A stretch of 64,000 bases of DNA from Hansfordia pulvinata (lineage: Eukaryota; Ascomycota; Sordariomycetes; Xylariales). The position numbers and the translations under genes were made by a program. The notes beneath the pieces were generated by a model that made no database searches, was not told the origin of the DNA, and saw nothing but the letters and a program-made list of their open reading frames with translations. This document shows, piece by piece, positions 27,796-39,580 of the stretch. The stretch covers positions 1,250,001 through 1,314,000 of the forward strand of contig BJKQ01000009.1 of assembly GCA_006538405.1 (NCBI GenBank). Direction: 5' to 3'. The first letter of the stretch is position 1, and each line of letters opens with the position of its first letter.

Positions 27796-28110
27796 AACCC
27801 TTCAATCGCAGCCTCGCACCGCCCGCCTGCCCTCCCTGCAGCCAACACCTCTCGCCTACAGTGGAACTCAGTCTTCATATTCCGCGTTCGCACCGCCGCG
27901 GCCCCCCAGGACTCTGGACCTCAATCCATCCAAGCTTTTGTCGCTGCCGCAGCACGCCCGCCAAGCTTCCACGCGACAGCTGCCGCCATACCCCAAACCC
28001 GGCTCGACGAGCGCCAAATCCAACCCGGCGCCGCCCCGGCTGTGCTCATCAAGCTCTCTGCGCGACCGGTCCAGCGCGATATCATCCCCGCCTCCTCTTG
28101 CTCGCCTGCC

Positions 28111-30028
28111 ATGGCCAGCACCGAGGTCTCGGCCACCCGGCTCTACCTTGGCAATCTGCCCAAGAATGGTGAGCCCGCATCATCCATCCGACCAGCAACG
28201 CGGCCTCGTGAGCCGCGTCCTCATGCGCCACCAGCCGCTGCCCCTCGGACCCTTTCAGAGGCCAACTGCCGTATTACGGTCCGACCATCTGTACTGACAA
28301 CAGCTCCCTCCACAGTCACTAAGGCCGACATCGAAAGCCACTTTGCCACCCATGGAACTGGCGAAATTACCGAAATCAAGCTCATGAATGGGTTTGGATT
28401 CATCGAGTACAAGGATGCCATGGACGCCCGCGACGTGGTCCCTGGTAAGCAACACTCCCGTCCTTCACGCGACTCGAACGCTAGCTAACCTCTCCTGACA
28501 CAGCTTTCCGTACGTCTGGCTTTCCAACTGGACCCTCCGCCCCCGGTCTCCCCTAAGCACGATCTCCCCATTAACCTGGCTAATACACCTGTGGTTCTCA
28601 AGATGGATCCGACCTCATGGGCGAGCGACTCACTGTGCAGTTTGCGCGCGGCTCCCGTGCCCCCCGCGAAGGCTTTGGCAACAACGAGCGCAGCGTGCCC
28701 CGCCCTCGCCGCACGGCTTTCCGGATGCAAATCTCCGGACTCCCGAATGAAACTAGCTGGCAGGTCTGTTCAACTCCCGTTTCCCGTTTATTCAACTCCA
28801 GCCGTTGGGCAATGGGCCCGGTTTCCGTTTCTTGGTGTCGGCGACGTCCCAGTGCCGCGCCCTGCCTCGCGTGAGCTGTTTCACCGCGCGCGCCATGCGC
28901 CGCGACTTGAGCCTGGCCGAGGCGGGTCTTCAACCCACATTCGCAAACATGCCTCTTGTCGGTCCCGCCCTCCTACATCATTGGCTAGCTGTACCGCTTC
29001 CGTTCCGCTCACCCGCCTGGCACCCCGTGGAATCTTGACCTGGATTTGCACTCTCCGGATTGCGAGTCGTGATCAACTTGGAGGGCTCGATCCGGCGAAG
29101 ATAGCCATGGCTTCCCTCTCCCCTCTTTCTGGATGGAATCGCCCCCTTGGACCAGTATACGGCCTTGCCAACCGTCGCTTTCGATATCTTGCCAAAGACC
29201 CCTTTTCGGCCATGGACACACATCACGATTCGCACCTCCTAGGACTACCACTTACATGGAATTCGGCTACAGGACCTGAAAGACTTCGCCCGCCAGTCCA
29301 GCCTTGACGTTGTCTATTCGGAGACTGGACGCGACAGCAATGGAAGAGGGTGAGTTCATCCCAGCGCGGCAGCACATCCTGGATTGGATGGAGAGAGGCT
29401 GATATCAGTTGCCAGATTTGTCGAGTTCGAGACAGCCGCGGACCTGAGAACGGCTGTCGAAAAGCTAGACAACCGTGAATTCAAGGGACAGCGCGTCATG
29501 TGTGTGGCCGATGTGAGTACCCTACCCCGTCAGCCTCAGTTATCAGCCGGGCTGACCCAACCCCGGCAGACCCAACCGGACTTTCCGCCGCGCGACCGCA
29601 TGGGAGGTCGTTCGCGATCTCCTAGCGCCCGGCGCCCTTACGGCGCGCCACCCATGGACCCTTACGATCGCCGCGGAGCACCGCCGCGCGGGTATAGTCC
29701 CCCCCGCGGCGGCTACCGCGACGACTATCGCGACCGAAGCCCCCGACGTGATTATTACGACGACCGCCGATACCGGTCACCCCCGCGTCGCGGACCCCCG
29801 CCCATGGACGACTACCCGCCCCCGCCTCCTCGGGGGCGGTACGAGGACCCGTACCGCCGCGACTACGGTCTTCCCCCGGACCCGTATATGAACGGCCGAC
29901 CGTACGACCGGCCTCCGAGAGAGTTCCCTCCGCGGGAGCCTGCTTATGGCGGCCCACGCGACGGGCCGTCATACCCTCGTGATGACTACCGCCGAGGTGG
30001 AGGAGGAGGTGGTGGCGGATACTGGTAA
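28111..30028 (+). CDS. SRSF1-like SR splicing factor (RRM, pseudo-RRM, RS/RG tail)
   Basis: A nuclear RNA-binding protein of the SR family that acts in pre-mRNA splicing. Seven exons are 28111-28168, 28316-28444, 28504-28509, 28603-28763, 29273-29349, 29416-29512 and 29570-30028. They sum to 987 nt, 328 aa. RRM1 has RNP2 RLYLGNLPKN and RNP1-like GFGFIEYKDA (about residues 8-80). The second domain starts FRMQISGLPNE and contains SWQDLKD (residues 116-122), the invariant heptapeptide of SRSF1-type pseudo-RRMs, then GFVEFETAADL. The tail is rich in RS, RG, DRR and PPRG and ends GGGGGGGGYW. Exon 3 is only 6 nt and is needed to read VVPAFHGSDLMGERL. Intron 4 is 509 nt and cuts exactly inside SWQ|DLKD. 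An SR-type autoregulatory splicing switch is possible but not shown. Confidence 0.9.
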
Positions 30029-31732
30029 TCATCTTCTGCATGAAACTGTTTGATGGGATCAACCCCTTACATTGATTAGATCCTCGGATCACGAAACGCC
30101 ACGAGAGTCAAGCGGCAACGCTTCTTACGACGTGAACGACAAGGTTCTGGGAAAGTCAGGGCAGGCGCAGACTGAAAAGCCGAGCGGACATCTCTCCAAT
30201 GACGGCATGGCGACTTCGATACGACACTGCGACGAGGCGACGAGCCTCGACGGTTGGCTATTCGCTAGGGTTTCTTTTCTTTTCTCTTTCTTTCTCTTAT
30301 TTTGTCTTTCTTCCACTTTTCCTTTTTCCTTGCTCGTGCCATTTTGTCTTGAAATCAGTGGTCTTGCGACGTCGCGCTCCTCTTTGTCGAAGGAGAAGAT
30401 GGATATCGTGGGACGGCTGTATGAGACGCCTAAGATGGCGAGCCGACGAGGCTTCCACGACGTATTGCGAGGAAGGTGAAAGTGCAAGATGCGGGTGCGA
30501 TGTCTCATTACGGAACCATGTATACCAGAGGGAATTCGAGGATTGTGCTCTAGTTTTGGGGGTGATTGCCGAGGACGAGATGAACTGAGGGGCAAAGGGG
30601 TGGAGATCCCGGCACGATGTGAAGAGTAATAAATGATGAGAAATGCTCCGAAGTTGCATGGATGAACTACATGTGGTGAGTGGGCGAGCCACATACCAAT
30701 GACCGCGTAGTCGCACCCTCCAGGGTCGAAACGGGCGATTGATAGACCGAATGGCGCGAAGGTGGGAGGCCGAAAGTTGACCCTGCGAGGTACGGGCTGC
30801 TGAGAAATCGGGCGATGACGCGATTGGGGGCAGCGGCGGAGGCGGGGCGAGGCCAGGCACGGGGTGGCGGCACCAACCGACCGAGGCGCGTGTGGACGAC
30901 CCGAAGCGGGAAAGATTGCCCACATCGTCGCCGCCGAGAAGTTGGGGAAGAGCCGCGAGAGCGTATCGAAGATGCGAGGAAGCAAGTCGCGGCGACTTCA
31001 GGTCAGCGTCAGGAGTAACAGCTGAACGCGATGCTGCCGTCGGGCGCCGCGCCCCCGTCGCATCGCATTTGCGGTCTATACTCGCGTCCCGACACGACAT
31101 ACTTGGCAGATATTGAGACCGCCAGCAAGGTGAGCCTCCTGGCAAGCCACGACTTGCTCCTGGCTAGGCCATTGCCGTTGTGCATCTTGCGGCCTGCCGC
31201 GGATGTCTTGCGTGATTCCAGGCCATTGGTCGCCAGGGGAATCACGCCATTGGAAAGCAGTGGTCCAACAACGATGCGTCACCGTTGGAATCTCGCAAGA
31301 CGCCTGGTGGATGGCCGTGGCGGGCGGGGCGAGGTGCCTCCGGGTGGATGGAGCCGTGGATTTGTCAGTTGGGTTCGGGCCCGGCCGTCTTAATAATGCC
31401 CCCCCGTCCATCACGTATTGTGACGTCGAGCGTGCGCCGCGGGCAAGAACCACCCGGGCCAGCTCAACACGCGTAACTGCCATTGCCTCTGGAACTGGGA
31501 ATCGGAGGGGGACGCTGAACGCTCCTCGACTTAAAAGACCTCGCCCCGCCCCTCTGATCAGAACTGACCGCTGTCCATTTACGCTTCTCATCTCGTCCAA
31601 GCAACTTCCCCGGGGCCCTCACAAGCCCGCCGTTGCCGCCTGCAGTCATCACTCTGCAACTCAACCCGGCCTCCCACCACCAGCGCCACCCCCAACAGCA
31701 CACAACACAACACACAACACATCGCACACATC
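30029..31732. other. Intergenic, SR-protein gene to GST
   Basis: This holds the 3' flank of the SR gene and, near 31500-31732, a leader with many CACAACA motifs just before the GST start. A pyrimidine tract (about 30270-30332) is present. Minus-strand open frames of about 280 codons here are low-complexity and have no domain. Confidence 0.45.
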
Positions 31733-32730
31733 ATGCCTGCGCCACAGCCCACCGGTCTCATCGCCGACCGCGGCATCGAGCTCATCACCGGAGGTAAGAA
31801 ACTGTCCAGACGACTTGCCGGTCAAGACGCGCCCCCGCTCACGCGCCCGTAGCCACCCCAAACGGCTACAAGGCCTCCATACTCCTCGAGGAGCTCAAAG
31901 ACGCCTACGGCCTACCCTACACATGGCAGGCTATCGACATCAACACCAACACGCAGAAGCAGCCCTGGTTCACCGCGCTGTGTCCCAACGGCCGCATCCC
32001 CGTCATCGTCGACCATGAGAGACGCCTGGGTGGCGGAGGCAGCATCCCCGGCGACGACAAGCCTGTCAGCGTCATGGAGGGCTCCTCCATCCTGTCCTAC
32101 CTGACGCGCCACTACGACCGCGAGAACAAGTTCAGCTTCCCCATCGACAGCGCAGAGTACGACGACGCCGAGCAGTGGATCGCCTGGCAGCACGGCGGCC
32201 TAGGCCCCATGCAGGGCCAGGCCAACCACTTTGTCCGCTACAGCCCCGAGCGCATCCCCTACGGCGCCAACCGCTACGCCGGCGAGGCCGAGCGCCTCTA
32301 CGGCGTCCTCGAGGCACGCCTAGCCCAGGGCAACGGTCGCGACTACATTGCCGGCGCCGGCCGCGGCCGCTTCAGCATCGCCGACATCGCCGTCCTGGGC
32401 TGGGCTGACATTGCCCTGTGGTCCGGCGTTGACCTGGACGGGCCCAACTTCCCCAACCTGCGCGCCTGGTACGAGCGCGTCCGCTCCCGCCCCGCCGTCG
32501 CCCGCGGCCTGCAGGTGCCCTGGCACAACGCCTCGTCCAACGACAACCTGCGCCGCCGCCGCGCCGCCCTGGACAAGGGCGCGTTCAACGCCGCCAGCAA
32601 GGCCGAGACGGGCAACGAGCTCGACGAGGACCCAGAGACAGTCGAGACCAAGGCGCGCGCCGAGGCGGACCGGTTCGCGTTCCTCAAGGAAGCGCAGAGC
32701 AAGTACGGCTACAAGTTCACCTCGCCGTGA
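31733..32730 (+). CDS. Glutathione S-transferase, fungal Ure2-like type
   Basis: A cytosolic glutathione transferase. Exon 1 is 31733-31793 (MPAPQPTGLIADRGIELITG) and exon 2 is 31853-32730, separated by a 59-nt intron. Total 939 nt, 312 aa. The thioredoxin-like N-terminal domain shows TPNGYKASILLEELKDAYGL, then FTALCPNGRIPVIVD with the cis-Pro of the glutathione site, and MEGSSILSYLTRHYD (the Glu-Ser pair that binds the glutamyl group). The helical C-terminal domain has QWIAWQHGGLGPMQGQANHF and the N-capping motif FSIADIAVLGWADIA. A charged C-terminal extension of about 70 residues (KAETGNELDEDPETVETKA) is longer than usual. The substrate is not predictable from sequence. It has no obvious partner gene nearby. 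Confidence 0.9.
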
Positions 32731-34045
32731 AACCGGTGACTCGACTCGCCGGTGTGTATTGAAATGGTATGGAAATGCTCAGAGGGAAGGGGTGGCATAC
32801 GTGTGGGAGTAGTAGGAGTAGTGTTGTACGACATGGTATTGACGTAATGAAATGAGAAATGTCACGGAACGAAATCGGCCTGATCTGGGGGAACTTACCT
32901 AGGTGAAGCATGTCACGAGGGATATTGCAGACGGCGCGTAGCGACTGTGCTTCTCCAGAGCCCCGAGATAGTGAAGCATTTGTCGTCGCGCGTGGCGTGA
33001 CACTTTTTCTGTAATATCTCGCTATGGGGTGTGGCTACTCGAGTGACGCAATATGTTGATTCCACCACTCATTTCATGGTCTCTGGTTCCCAGACCAGAG
33101 ATCAGAGAAAGCAAACGCTTGAGAGACACGACTCTGAAGCACCACATCGCTGTATACAGAGAGCAAGCACCACGAATGGTACTTATCGCATAGCAATAGG
33201 CAAAGGCAAGTGAAAGCATTCTCACGAGACAATCTGCTGGAAGTGTGCAGTGTCCACGGGGAACGGGAGACTGAATGGTTCTCTTTCCTATGCGTCCACG
33301 AAGGAAACGCGGAATAGCCAATGTTATATACAAAAGTTGCACAGAAATATCCAATCAGTTACACAGTGCTGATGTTCGTCCTCAAATGAACGAGTCTTTT
33401 GAACACACCAATGGCACGCCCAACAGCTGTGCGATTTTGTGGTGCGTAGGTTCCTTACTCCTGGCTAGAACCTGAAGGTGAAGACCTCACCAAGTCCAAG
33501 GTTGCCTTTGCAACCTTCTTATCTTGGGGCAGTGATTTGCGGTTCGTCCTGAATGAACAGCCTAAGCCGCATACTGGCCAGCCCAGGGGCAGTTGCTTGC
33601 GCCAGCCGCTACTTGGGGCACTCGGACGCCGCGCTCCCGGTCAGGCTATTGCGACGGGGACCCTATTTTGCAGTATGGCTTGGCGGGTCAGCATCTGTCC
33701 GAAGCCGCTCAGTGGCGCAGCAATCGACCGTGAGTGCCGTCAATCAGTTGATATCATCATGGTAGATACGACCACAACTGTACTTTTCTCGAGCGGTCTC
33801 CAACTTGCTGAGTCACCCACCACTGAGGGAAGAGACGAAACTGATGAGCTCGGACAAGTTGTTGTAGCGGTATGCAGTGATTAGGAAAGAGCGTGTCTCG
33901 CTATCTCCCTTTCAGCATCCGCGTGATTCGAGACCAACCACGGGAATGTTGGTAGCGATCAGGTAGAATGACGCGGACACGAGCATCTCGTGATTAGATA
34001 TGCCACTTGCATGATCAGTATCGTAGAGCTTGACTGATTCCTTGA
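32731..34045. other. Intergenic between convergent GST and the Zn2Cys6 gene
   Basis: Both flanking genes end here, so it holds two 3' flanks. It is less GC-rich than the surroundings. I see no gene, no clear repeat and no TACGAGTA octamer. Confidence 0.5.
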
Positions 34046-36535
34046 TCAAAGCTCGACCCATTCCTGAATGTATTCGGCTTTGCCGTCGGAACCCCAGGGT
34101 CTTTTGGTGTGCTGAATCCATATACCGTTCGGGTGCCTTGAGATCAAATGCGTCTCGCAGATCCGAGCAGAGTAGGGAATGCCGAAGGGGGGCTTTAAGG
34201 GGAAGTCGGGAATATTCCTGAGCGTAGCATACACCGATGGCTCATCCGAGTTCGAGCCGTTTTCCGACCCACGAGCGCTCGCTTCGCTGGGTGGTGAGTT
34301 CTCCGGCGTCTGTAAGTCTCCCCCGGGGCTGTTCGAAGAGCCAGGAGATGGGCGATATGCGAGGGTGGGCGAGAGCTCGGTGCGGGGCAGTGCAGGAGGG
34401 CTGTCGGGCTCTGGCTCGGGAGCCATGTCCCGCGTCCCATTGAGCGGCAACGGCCAGTAACCCAGACTGCACACGGCGGCAAAGTCTCGGTCCAGCTGGA
34501 GCTGTCTGGCTTCTGGATCAGGCTGCGTGCCTGCCGGGTCGGGGTTCTCGCCAAGTCCCCAGTGAGTCGAGTCCTCGGTAAAAGTCCCGTACCTCCTTGC
34601 GTACTCCCTGGCAGCATCCTCCTCGAGCTTAATGATGCGAGCAGCAACAATAGCGGCTTCTTTCGCGTAAATGGCATTTTCGTATACGTGGTCGTTTTGA
34701 GCGAGAAGGAGGGCAAACTGCCTTCTAAGGCGTGGGTGGCGGCATTTGCCGGCACCCCAGAGAACGTTGGAGAGAATATGACTCTCGAACTCAAATACCT
34801 TGTTGCCACTCATGGGTCGGGTGGGAACCCCGGGCAGAGCTATGTCTGGGGGGCTCGATGGAGCTCCAGGGCTGGCTCTGCTGCGGAGAGCGAAGAATTG
34901 AGATGACAAGGAGTAGACTTCGAAGAAGTCCTCACCCCGGCAATCAAACAGAGACTCCGAGTAACTTGGCCTACCAGAGGCGGCAGCTTCGTCAGAGCTC
35001 TCCCTAGAAGCGCCCCAGAGCTCATGAATCAGCTGCGAGGTTTTGTACCAAAGCTGAACCGAGACAGCCTGGGCGGACTCGCGGAATTCGGCAGGACCAA
35101 TGGCCTTTGAGAGAACGAATGCACTCCACCAGTCGCTGATGCGTCTGCCGGCATAGGCTCTCTTGTCGGCCTCGGGCCCTTCTAGGCGTCCGAGTTCGGA
35201 TTCGAAAAAGGGGGCTTCTTTTGGACGTATGCTGTATAGGGTTTGATCGAAAATGGCAAAGAAGCAATCCCTGGCATCCTGCACGGATGCGAAGCTGGAC
35301 GGGATGACGAGGTAATCCTGCAGCTCGTCGGGGATGGGAGAAGCTTTGAGACCAAAGAACTGAGCGCGCCAGCTGGAGCGCGTTATGAGAGGGACGGCAT
35401 GGCGCTTGAGGAGGGAGATGTCGGAGGAGCTAAGCTGATTGGTTCGGCCGAAATGGGCCAGCAAGCGACGCGCCTGAATTATGTGCTTCAGACCCTGCCT
35501 CTCGTTACCCTGCAAGTATTCTATGCAAGCGAAGAGGATGGAGATCATGGTGAGAACCACAGGCTCGCAGGCCTTGGTGCCACTGAGGACAGGGACGACA
35601 TTGTTGATGGCCTTGTTGTATTGCGTTATGGCGCGCAGACGGATAGGGCTCAGACGGGTGCTGAAGGGCTCCGCGGCTCCGGGGTGGCCGGGATTAGAAG
35701 CGGAGAGGAAGTCGATGTGGAAGTTGCCGATGGCGGACGCGGCATTGTGGATGGCTGGGTCGTGGGCGCTCACACGCAAGACGAGATCGCTCCAGAAGCT
35801 GGCATCCGAGCTGAAGGAAAAGAGGGCAGCGCTGTATTTACGGAAGAAGTCGAAGGCGTGAGGGTCTTCGGACCGGGCGAGGGTGGCGTGGGGCCAGGAG
35901 CCCGGGGAGGGAGACGGGGTCGGGTGCGGGCCCGAGGAGCTGGACAGGGCGGACGACTGCTGCGGCGGGGTCTTGGAGCGATGATAGTGGTGATGGTGGT
36001 GGTGGGTGCCATGCGAGGTATCGGGAAAGTAGGCGGCTGCGGAATCGGGGAGGGGCGCGGACGCGTAGCCGCGACAATGGTGGCCGGTGCGTGTGCAACG
36101 CAGGCATTGTGGTTTCGTTTCGTCGCACTTGACCTTGCGAACTCTGCGATGAGCGCGGGAGGAATTGTGATTAGTAAAGACCAGGCGGAGACACGTCAGA
36201 TGCGACGAGCGACGGGTGAGGAGCAGACGGCAAAAGAAAGCACAAAGGGCGGTGGCTGGCTTCCGCGGCCACGCTCGTATCAGACCCCTGCCACGGCGAG
36301 GGGGTGCTCGGGGGGGCATGTGTGAGGCTGGCCGTGTCGACCTTGAAGCGGCGCCGGCGGCGGGGGCGACAGCGCGCGAGGGGGGGCGGGCACGAAGAGG
36401 CATAGAAGGGCCATGAGGGCGAGTGGTAATGGCGACATACTTGCAAGTAAGACAGCCGGTGCGGACCTTGCGGGAGCCTTTGCGGCCGTTGGGCCTGGCG
36501 GTGGCAGTGGGCGGTTGCTTCACCCGCACCTCCAT
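34046..36535 (-). CDS. Zn2Cys6 transcription factor
   Basis: A GAL4-type fungal transcription factor. Exon 1 is 36535-36441 and exon 2 is 36143-34046, totalling 2193 nt and 730 aa. The binuclear zinc cluster uses C28, C31, C38, C45, C48 and C55 (GCLTCKVRKVKCDE, then KPQCLRCTRTGHHC), with the basic RKGSRKVR just before it. A His-rich and Ser/Pro-rich linker follows, then an alpha-helical middle region of the fungal-specific type (FDFFRKYSAALFSF; MISILFACIEYLQGNERQGL; ARRLLAHF). The C-terminus is acidic and Pro-rich. The intron (36144-36440, 297 nt) falls between C31 and C38, so an unspliced message cannot make the cluster. It contains no stop in frame. The Met at 36535 is chosen because it precedes the basic arm; the upstream frame is low-complexity poly-Ala. 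The target genes are unknown. Confidence 0.9.
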   Translation of the reverse strand: MEVRVKQPPTATARPNGRKGSRKVRTGCLTCKYVAITTRPHGPSMPLRARPPSRAVAPAAGAASRSTRPASHMPPRAPPRRGRGLIRAWPRKPATALCAFFCRLLLTRRSSHLTCLRLVFTNHNSSRAHRRVRKVKCDETKPQCLRCTRTGHHCRGYASAPLPDSAAAYFPDTSHGTHHHHHHYHRSKTPPQQSSALSSSSGPHPTPSPSPGSWPHATLARSEDPHAFDFFRKYSAALFSFSSDASFWSDLVLRVSAHDPAIHNAASAIGNFHIDFLSASNPGHPGAAEPFSTRLSPIRLRAITQYNKAINNVVPVLSGTKACEPVVLTMISILFACIEYLQGNERQGLKHIIQARRLLAHFGRTNQLSSSDISLLKRHAVPLITRSSWRAQFFGLKASPIPDELQDYLVIPSSFASVQDARDCFFAIFDQTLYSIRPKEAPFFESELGRLEGPEADKRAYAGRRISDWWSAFVLSKAIGPAEFRESAQAVSVQLWYKTSQLIHELWGASRESSDEAAASGRPSYSESLFDCRGEDFFEVYSLSSQFFALRSRASPGAPSSPPDIALPGVPTRPMSGNKVFEFESHILSNVLWGAGKCRHPRLRRQFALLLAQNDHVYENAIYAKEAAIVAARIIKLEEDAAREYARRYGTFTEDSTHWGLGENPDPAGTQPDPEARQLQLDRDFAAVCSLGYWPLPLNGTRDMAPEPEPDSPPALPRTELSPTLAYRPSPGSSNSPGGDLQTPENSPPSEASARGSENGSNSDEPSVYATLRNIPDFPLKPPFGIPYSARICETHLISRHPNGIWIQHTKRPWGSDGKAEYIQEWVEL

Positions 36536-37458
36536 CGGGGTCGCTGGCTGCTGGGGCGGCGGTGATGCAGCGGCGACGGCAGCGGCGCAGGCGAATAAGA
36601 CATGGAGCAGGAAGCAGAGCTGTTTGAGGGGGGGGGCGCCAGCGCGAGGTTGTCGCGAGGAGACACGGAGGAGGTCAAGGATGAAGATGGGCAGGGCCTG
36701 GAAGAGACGGGGACGGGCGGGCGGACGATGACGGGGCGGGCTGAGAGACTCCGCCGACTCGCTCGACTCGACTTCACCCGGGTTGGCTTGGTGGCACAGG
36801 GCCGGCCTCACAGTAGCAGCACGAGCCGCAGCAGCAGCAGCAGCAGCAGCAGCAATAGCGGCGGAACAGCACCAACACCAGCAGCGCTTGCCGGGGCCGA
36901 CTTGTGGGTGCCCCGGCACGCCCGGGTAGCTCGATCCAGCGTGTGCGCGCGGTAGGGCCAGTGGGTGAGGTTCTCAACAATGATCATCAGTGTTCCTTCC
37001 TCCGCAATCTAGGGCTGCTCCAGCCTATGTCAGTCAGTATAGGCGACATTCTATTCCACATGAACCTTCCAGTGCCCGATTTATCAACTACATGTACCCA
37101 TTACATGATATGTATACCTTAGGTATAGGTAAGGTATGGATGGAAGGAAGAAATGGAAAGCGGTTACATGGTACCTTGGGTGTCTGCCTTCATGTTGCCT
37201 GCCCTCCACTGGCTTCACCTTGGTTGCCTGCCTGTGTAGGTACAGGGCTACCCTTACCTCCAGCTTAACTTACCTACATGTACCTAGCCCTGTGTACATC
37301 TCTCTGACCGTAATAAGTACCTCAGGTTTCAGGCACCCGTAGACTGTTCCTTCCCACTTGGCGCAGGGCTGGAAGTCGGCAGGCACACAGGCACATTGGA
37401 TACTCGTACTGGAGATGTGTAAGGTACAAGTACCTATTAATTGACAGACACGTCAAGA

Positions 37459-37476
37459 GGTAGGTAGGTAGGTAGG
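37459..37476 (+). repeat. GGTA tetramer tandem repeat
   Basis: Four GGTA units plus GG, part of the TACCTA/TAGGTA sequence family spread through the spacers. Confidence 0.7.
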
Positions 37477-38723
37477 CAGCGGTGATAAGTTGGAAAGGAA
37501 AGAGAATGACACCTACTATGTACATGTGGCATTCAAGAGACGTGCACGGGCTGAATCACCTGCTGGAACGGTCGCAAGGCCACCCAATGGCGCTAAGACC
37601 CCCTTCCAGGATTCTCACCATCGTGAGCCCTGCCCCGACTTGGCTGGTGCTGCCAGAAGCACCCGGGTCGTTGGCTGACAGCACACTGGACCGCTGCTCT
37701 CCGCGCCGCATTGGACCAAGTCGCTCTGAGTCCCGAGTCAGTCATCCCCTCGCGCAAGACCGACTTGGATCGCCCACCACTGCCGAGGCCTATGGTTTCG
37801 GCGAAGCCTAAGGTACCTATCCAATGGTGTCGGATCGCGAACTGACGAGGTAGCTCAAAGCGTCACAAGTCTCCTGGATCACACCACCTGCCTCCTGAGT
37901 TGCCCGGGACAGGCGGTGCTGGAGGCCCAGGCACAACTCGGCCGACCGACTCGGCCGGATCCCCGGAGCCACGGCCATGGCTACTGAACCTAAGGTCCTC
38001 GTGTGTGGACGGGGTTGCCGGGCGTGATTTTGCCCGCCATCGCCAATCCCGGTTCTACGAGTACTCGTGAAGGAGGGTATTCAGCTATCAAGGCACAGGG
38101 GCGACTCAGGAACCCTAAGCCTGTCAGCTGAGTACTCGGAGAGCCAGGCAGACGATTCCTGTGCATCTCCACTCGCCCCCATAACCCCAAAATTTGCTTC
38201 CATCCATGGCAACCCGATGAGTGATGGGGAGCCCAAGGGGCGACAAATCGAGCGCTCCCCTGATCATTCATCATGGCGGCGGCAAGCCGGTTCTGGTGCA
38301 CGGGGCTCACCCAGGTTGGGGCGCTGCGCCCTACCAGATCGTGCCCTCGCAGGCTGTGGGCATTTGGACGTCCGTGATCCATCCAACAGGCCCGTTCGTG
38401 GGTCCCTGCGCATCGCCTTGCTTTTGCTGTTGTTGCTTGCTACCTACCACTGACGTTGTTGTTATTCCACGTTCTGTCGTTGTGTCGTTCTTGCGCCTCA
38501 TCGCAACCTTGCAACTGGTGCTCCATCGCGGAGCCCCCGAGGTCGTCATGTCATGCGCACAAGGTACAGCAGCCTCCTGGGCCAGCAGACAGGCCGCCCT
38601 CCCAGGCCGCGCCTGTCCAAGCTCCCCAATGACGAGGCGAAACCGCGATCCGACGCCGCGCACGCATGGGGCGCAGAGCATCTCGAGTATGCCCTACCAC
38701 AACCAACAGACGCACCTCAGCCA

Positions 38724-38726
<3 letters not shown>

Positions 38727-38762
<36 letters not shown>
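38727..38762 (+). repeat. (AG)18 microsatellite
   Basis: Eighteen AG units in non-coding DNA, directly followed by a TACGAGTA octamer at 38772-38779. Confidence 0.85.
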
Positions 38763-38764
<2 letters not shown>

Positions 38765-39580
38765 TGCGCCGTACGAGTACCTAAGGCCGCAGGGTCCGCT
38801 TCATTCGGCAGGTTGTACGTGGATTGGCCAAGGCGAAGCGCCAACAAGAGGCGGAAAAGGTGCAACAACCGTTTCCAATAACAATGATGTCTACCCCATA
38901 ACCGCCTCGGCAGACTCGGCGCCTGGGTATACCATCTCCGTACGAGTCGCACCTATCTATGGTGCCTTGGGTATTGCAGGCACATACGTGTACTATGTAT
39001 GGGGGCTGACGACCATGCAACCGCAACCGCACGGGATCAGAGGGCCTGTCGAGCACGGCCGTCCGGAGAGCCCGCCGCAGACAGCGCGGCGCACCAGCAG
39101 CACCAGCGACCAGGCACGACAAAGACAAAGCAGTGTCGTAGAGTAGAACAAGCAGGGCTACCCAGACAGGCCTCGACCCTGCGCGCCGTCATCCCCCCGT
39201 GGCGACAACGCGCCCCCGCGCCACCTCGCGGCAGCTCGACCGAGCCTTGCACAAGCACGCCTCCAGCTGCCCGTATTAGCAGTGGAGTGCCCTGTCCTCC
39301 TCCGCCCGGCGGATCGCCCGTGTGGAGCCGGCCTCACCTCCCGCCATTGGCCCATGACCGCGTCCGATGGCGAATAAGCCAGAACGCACGCGCGCGCGCC
39401 CGAACGGGACGGCGGCGGTGGCGACCCAGCACACCAGCTCTTATGAGATTTCGCTTCTTCCACTTTCCGCACAAGGCAGCTGTGGCCCGGTCTGTGTAGA
39501 GCCCAGGGTCTGTTACCCCCTGCTGTGGCCATCCGGCCGAGTGCCTCTGCGCCACCTTCTCTGTCTCCCGCCGCGTGGCG

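Larger units (their letters stand above)
24822..28110. other. 3.3 kb intergenic region upstream of the SR-protein gene
   Basis: No gene is recognised. It carries at least seven TACGAGTA copies (25743, 25804, 26383, 26614, 26989, 27181, 27444) and the palindrome TACCTATATAGGTA at 26768-26781. The last 400 bp are C/T-rich and probably form the 5' leader of the SR-protein gene. The open frame running to 28488 is a read-through of that leader. Confidence 0.5.

Noticed and set aside
30125..30985. Minus-strand 286-codon frame downstream of the SR gene
   Set aside because: Arg/Pro/Ser-rich composition with no domain, overlapping pyrimidine-tract shadows; judged non-coding.
35243..36325. 360-codon plus-strand frame opposite the transcription factor
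   Set aside because: Shadow frame in GC-rich DNA; no domain, and the minus strand is clearly coding.
34046..36919. One uninterrupted 957-codon open frame for the Zn2Cys6 gene
   Set aside because: It runs through the stop-free intron and a low-complexity poly-Ala leader. Only splicing 36144-36440 restores the six-cysteine cluster, so I start at 36535.
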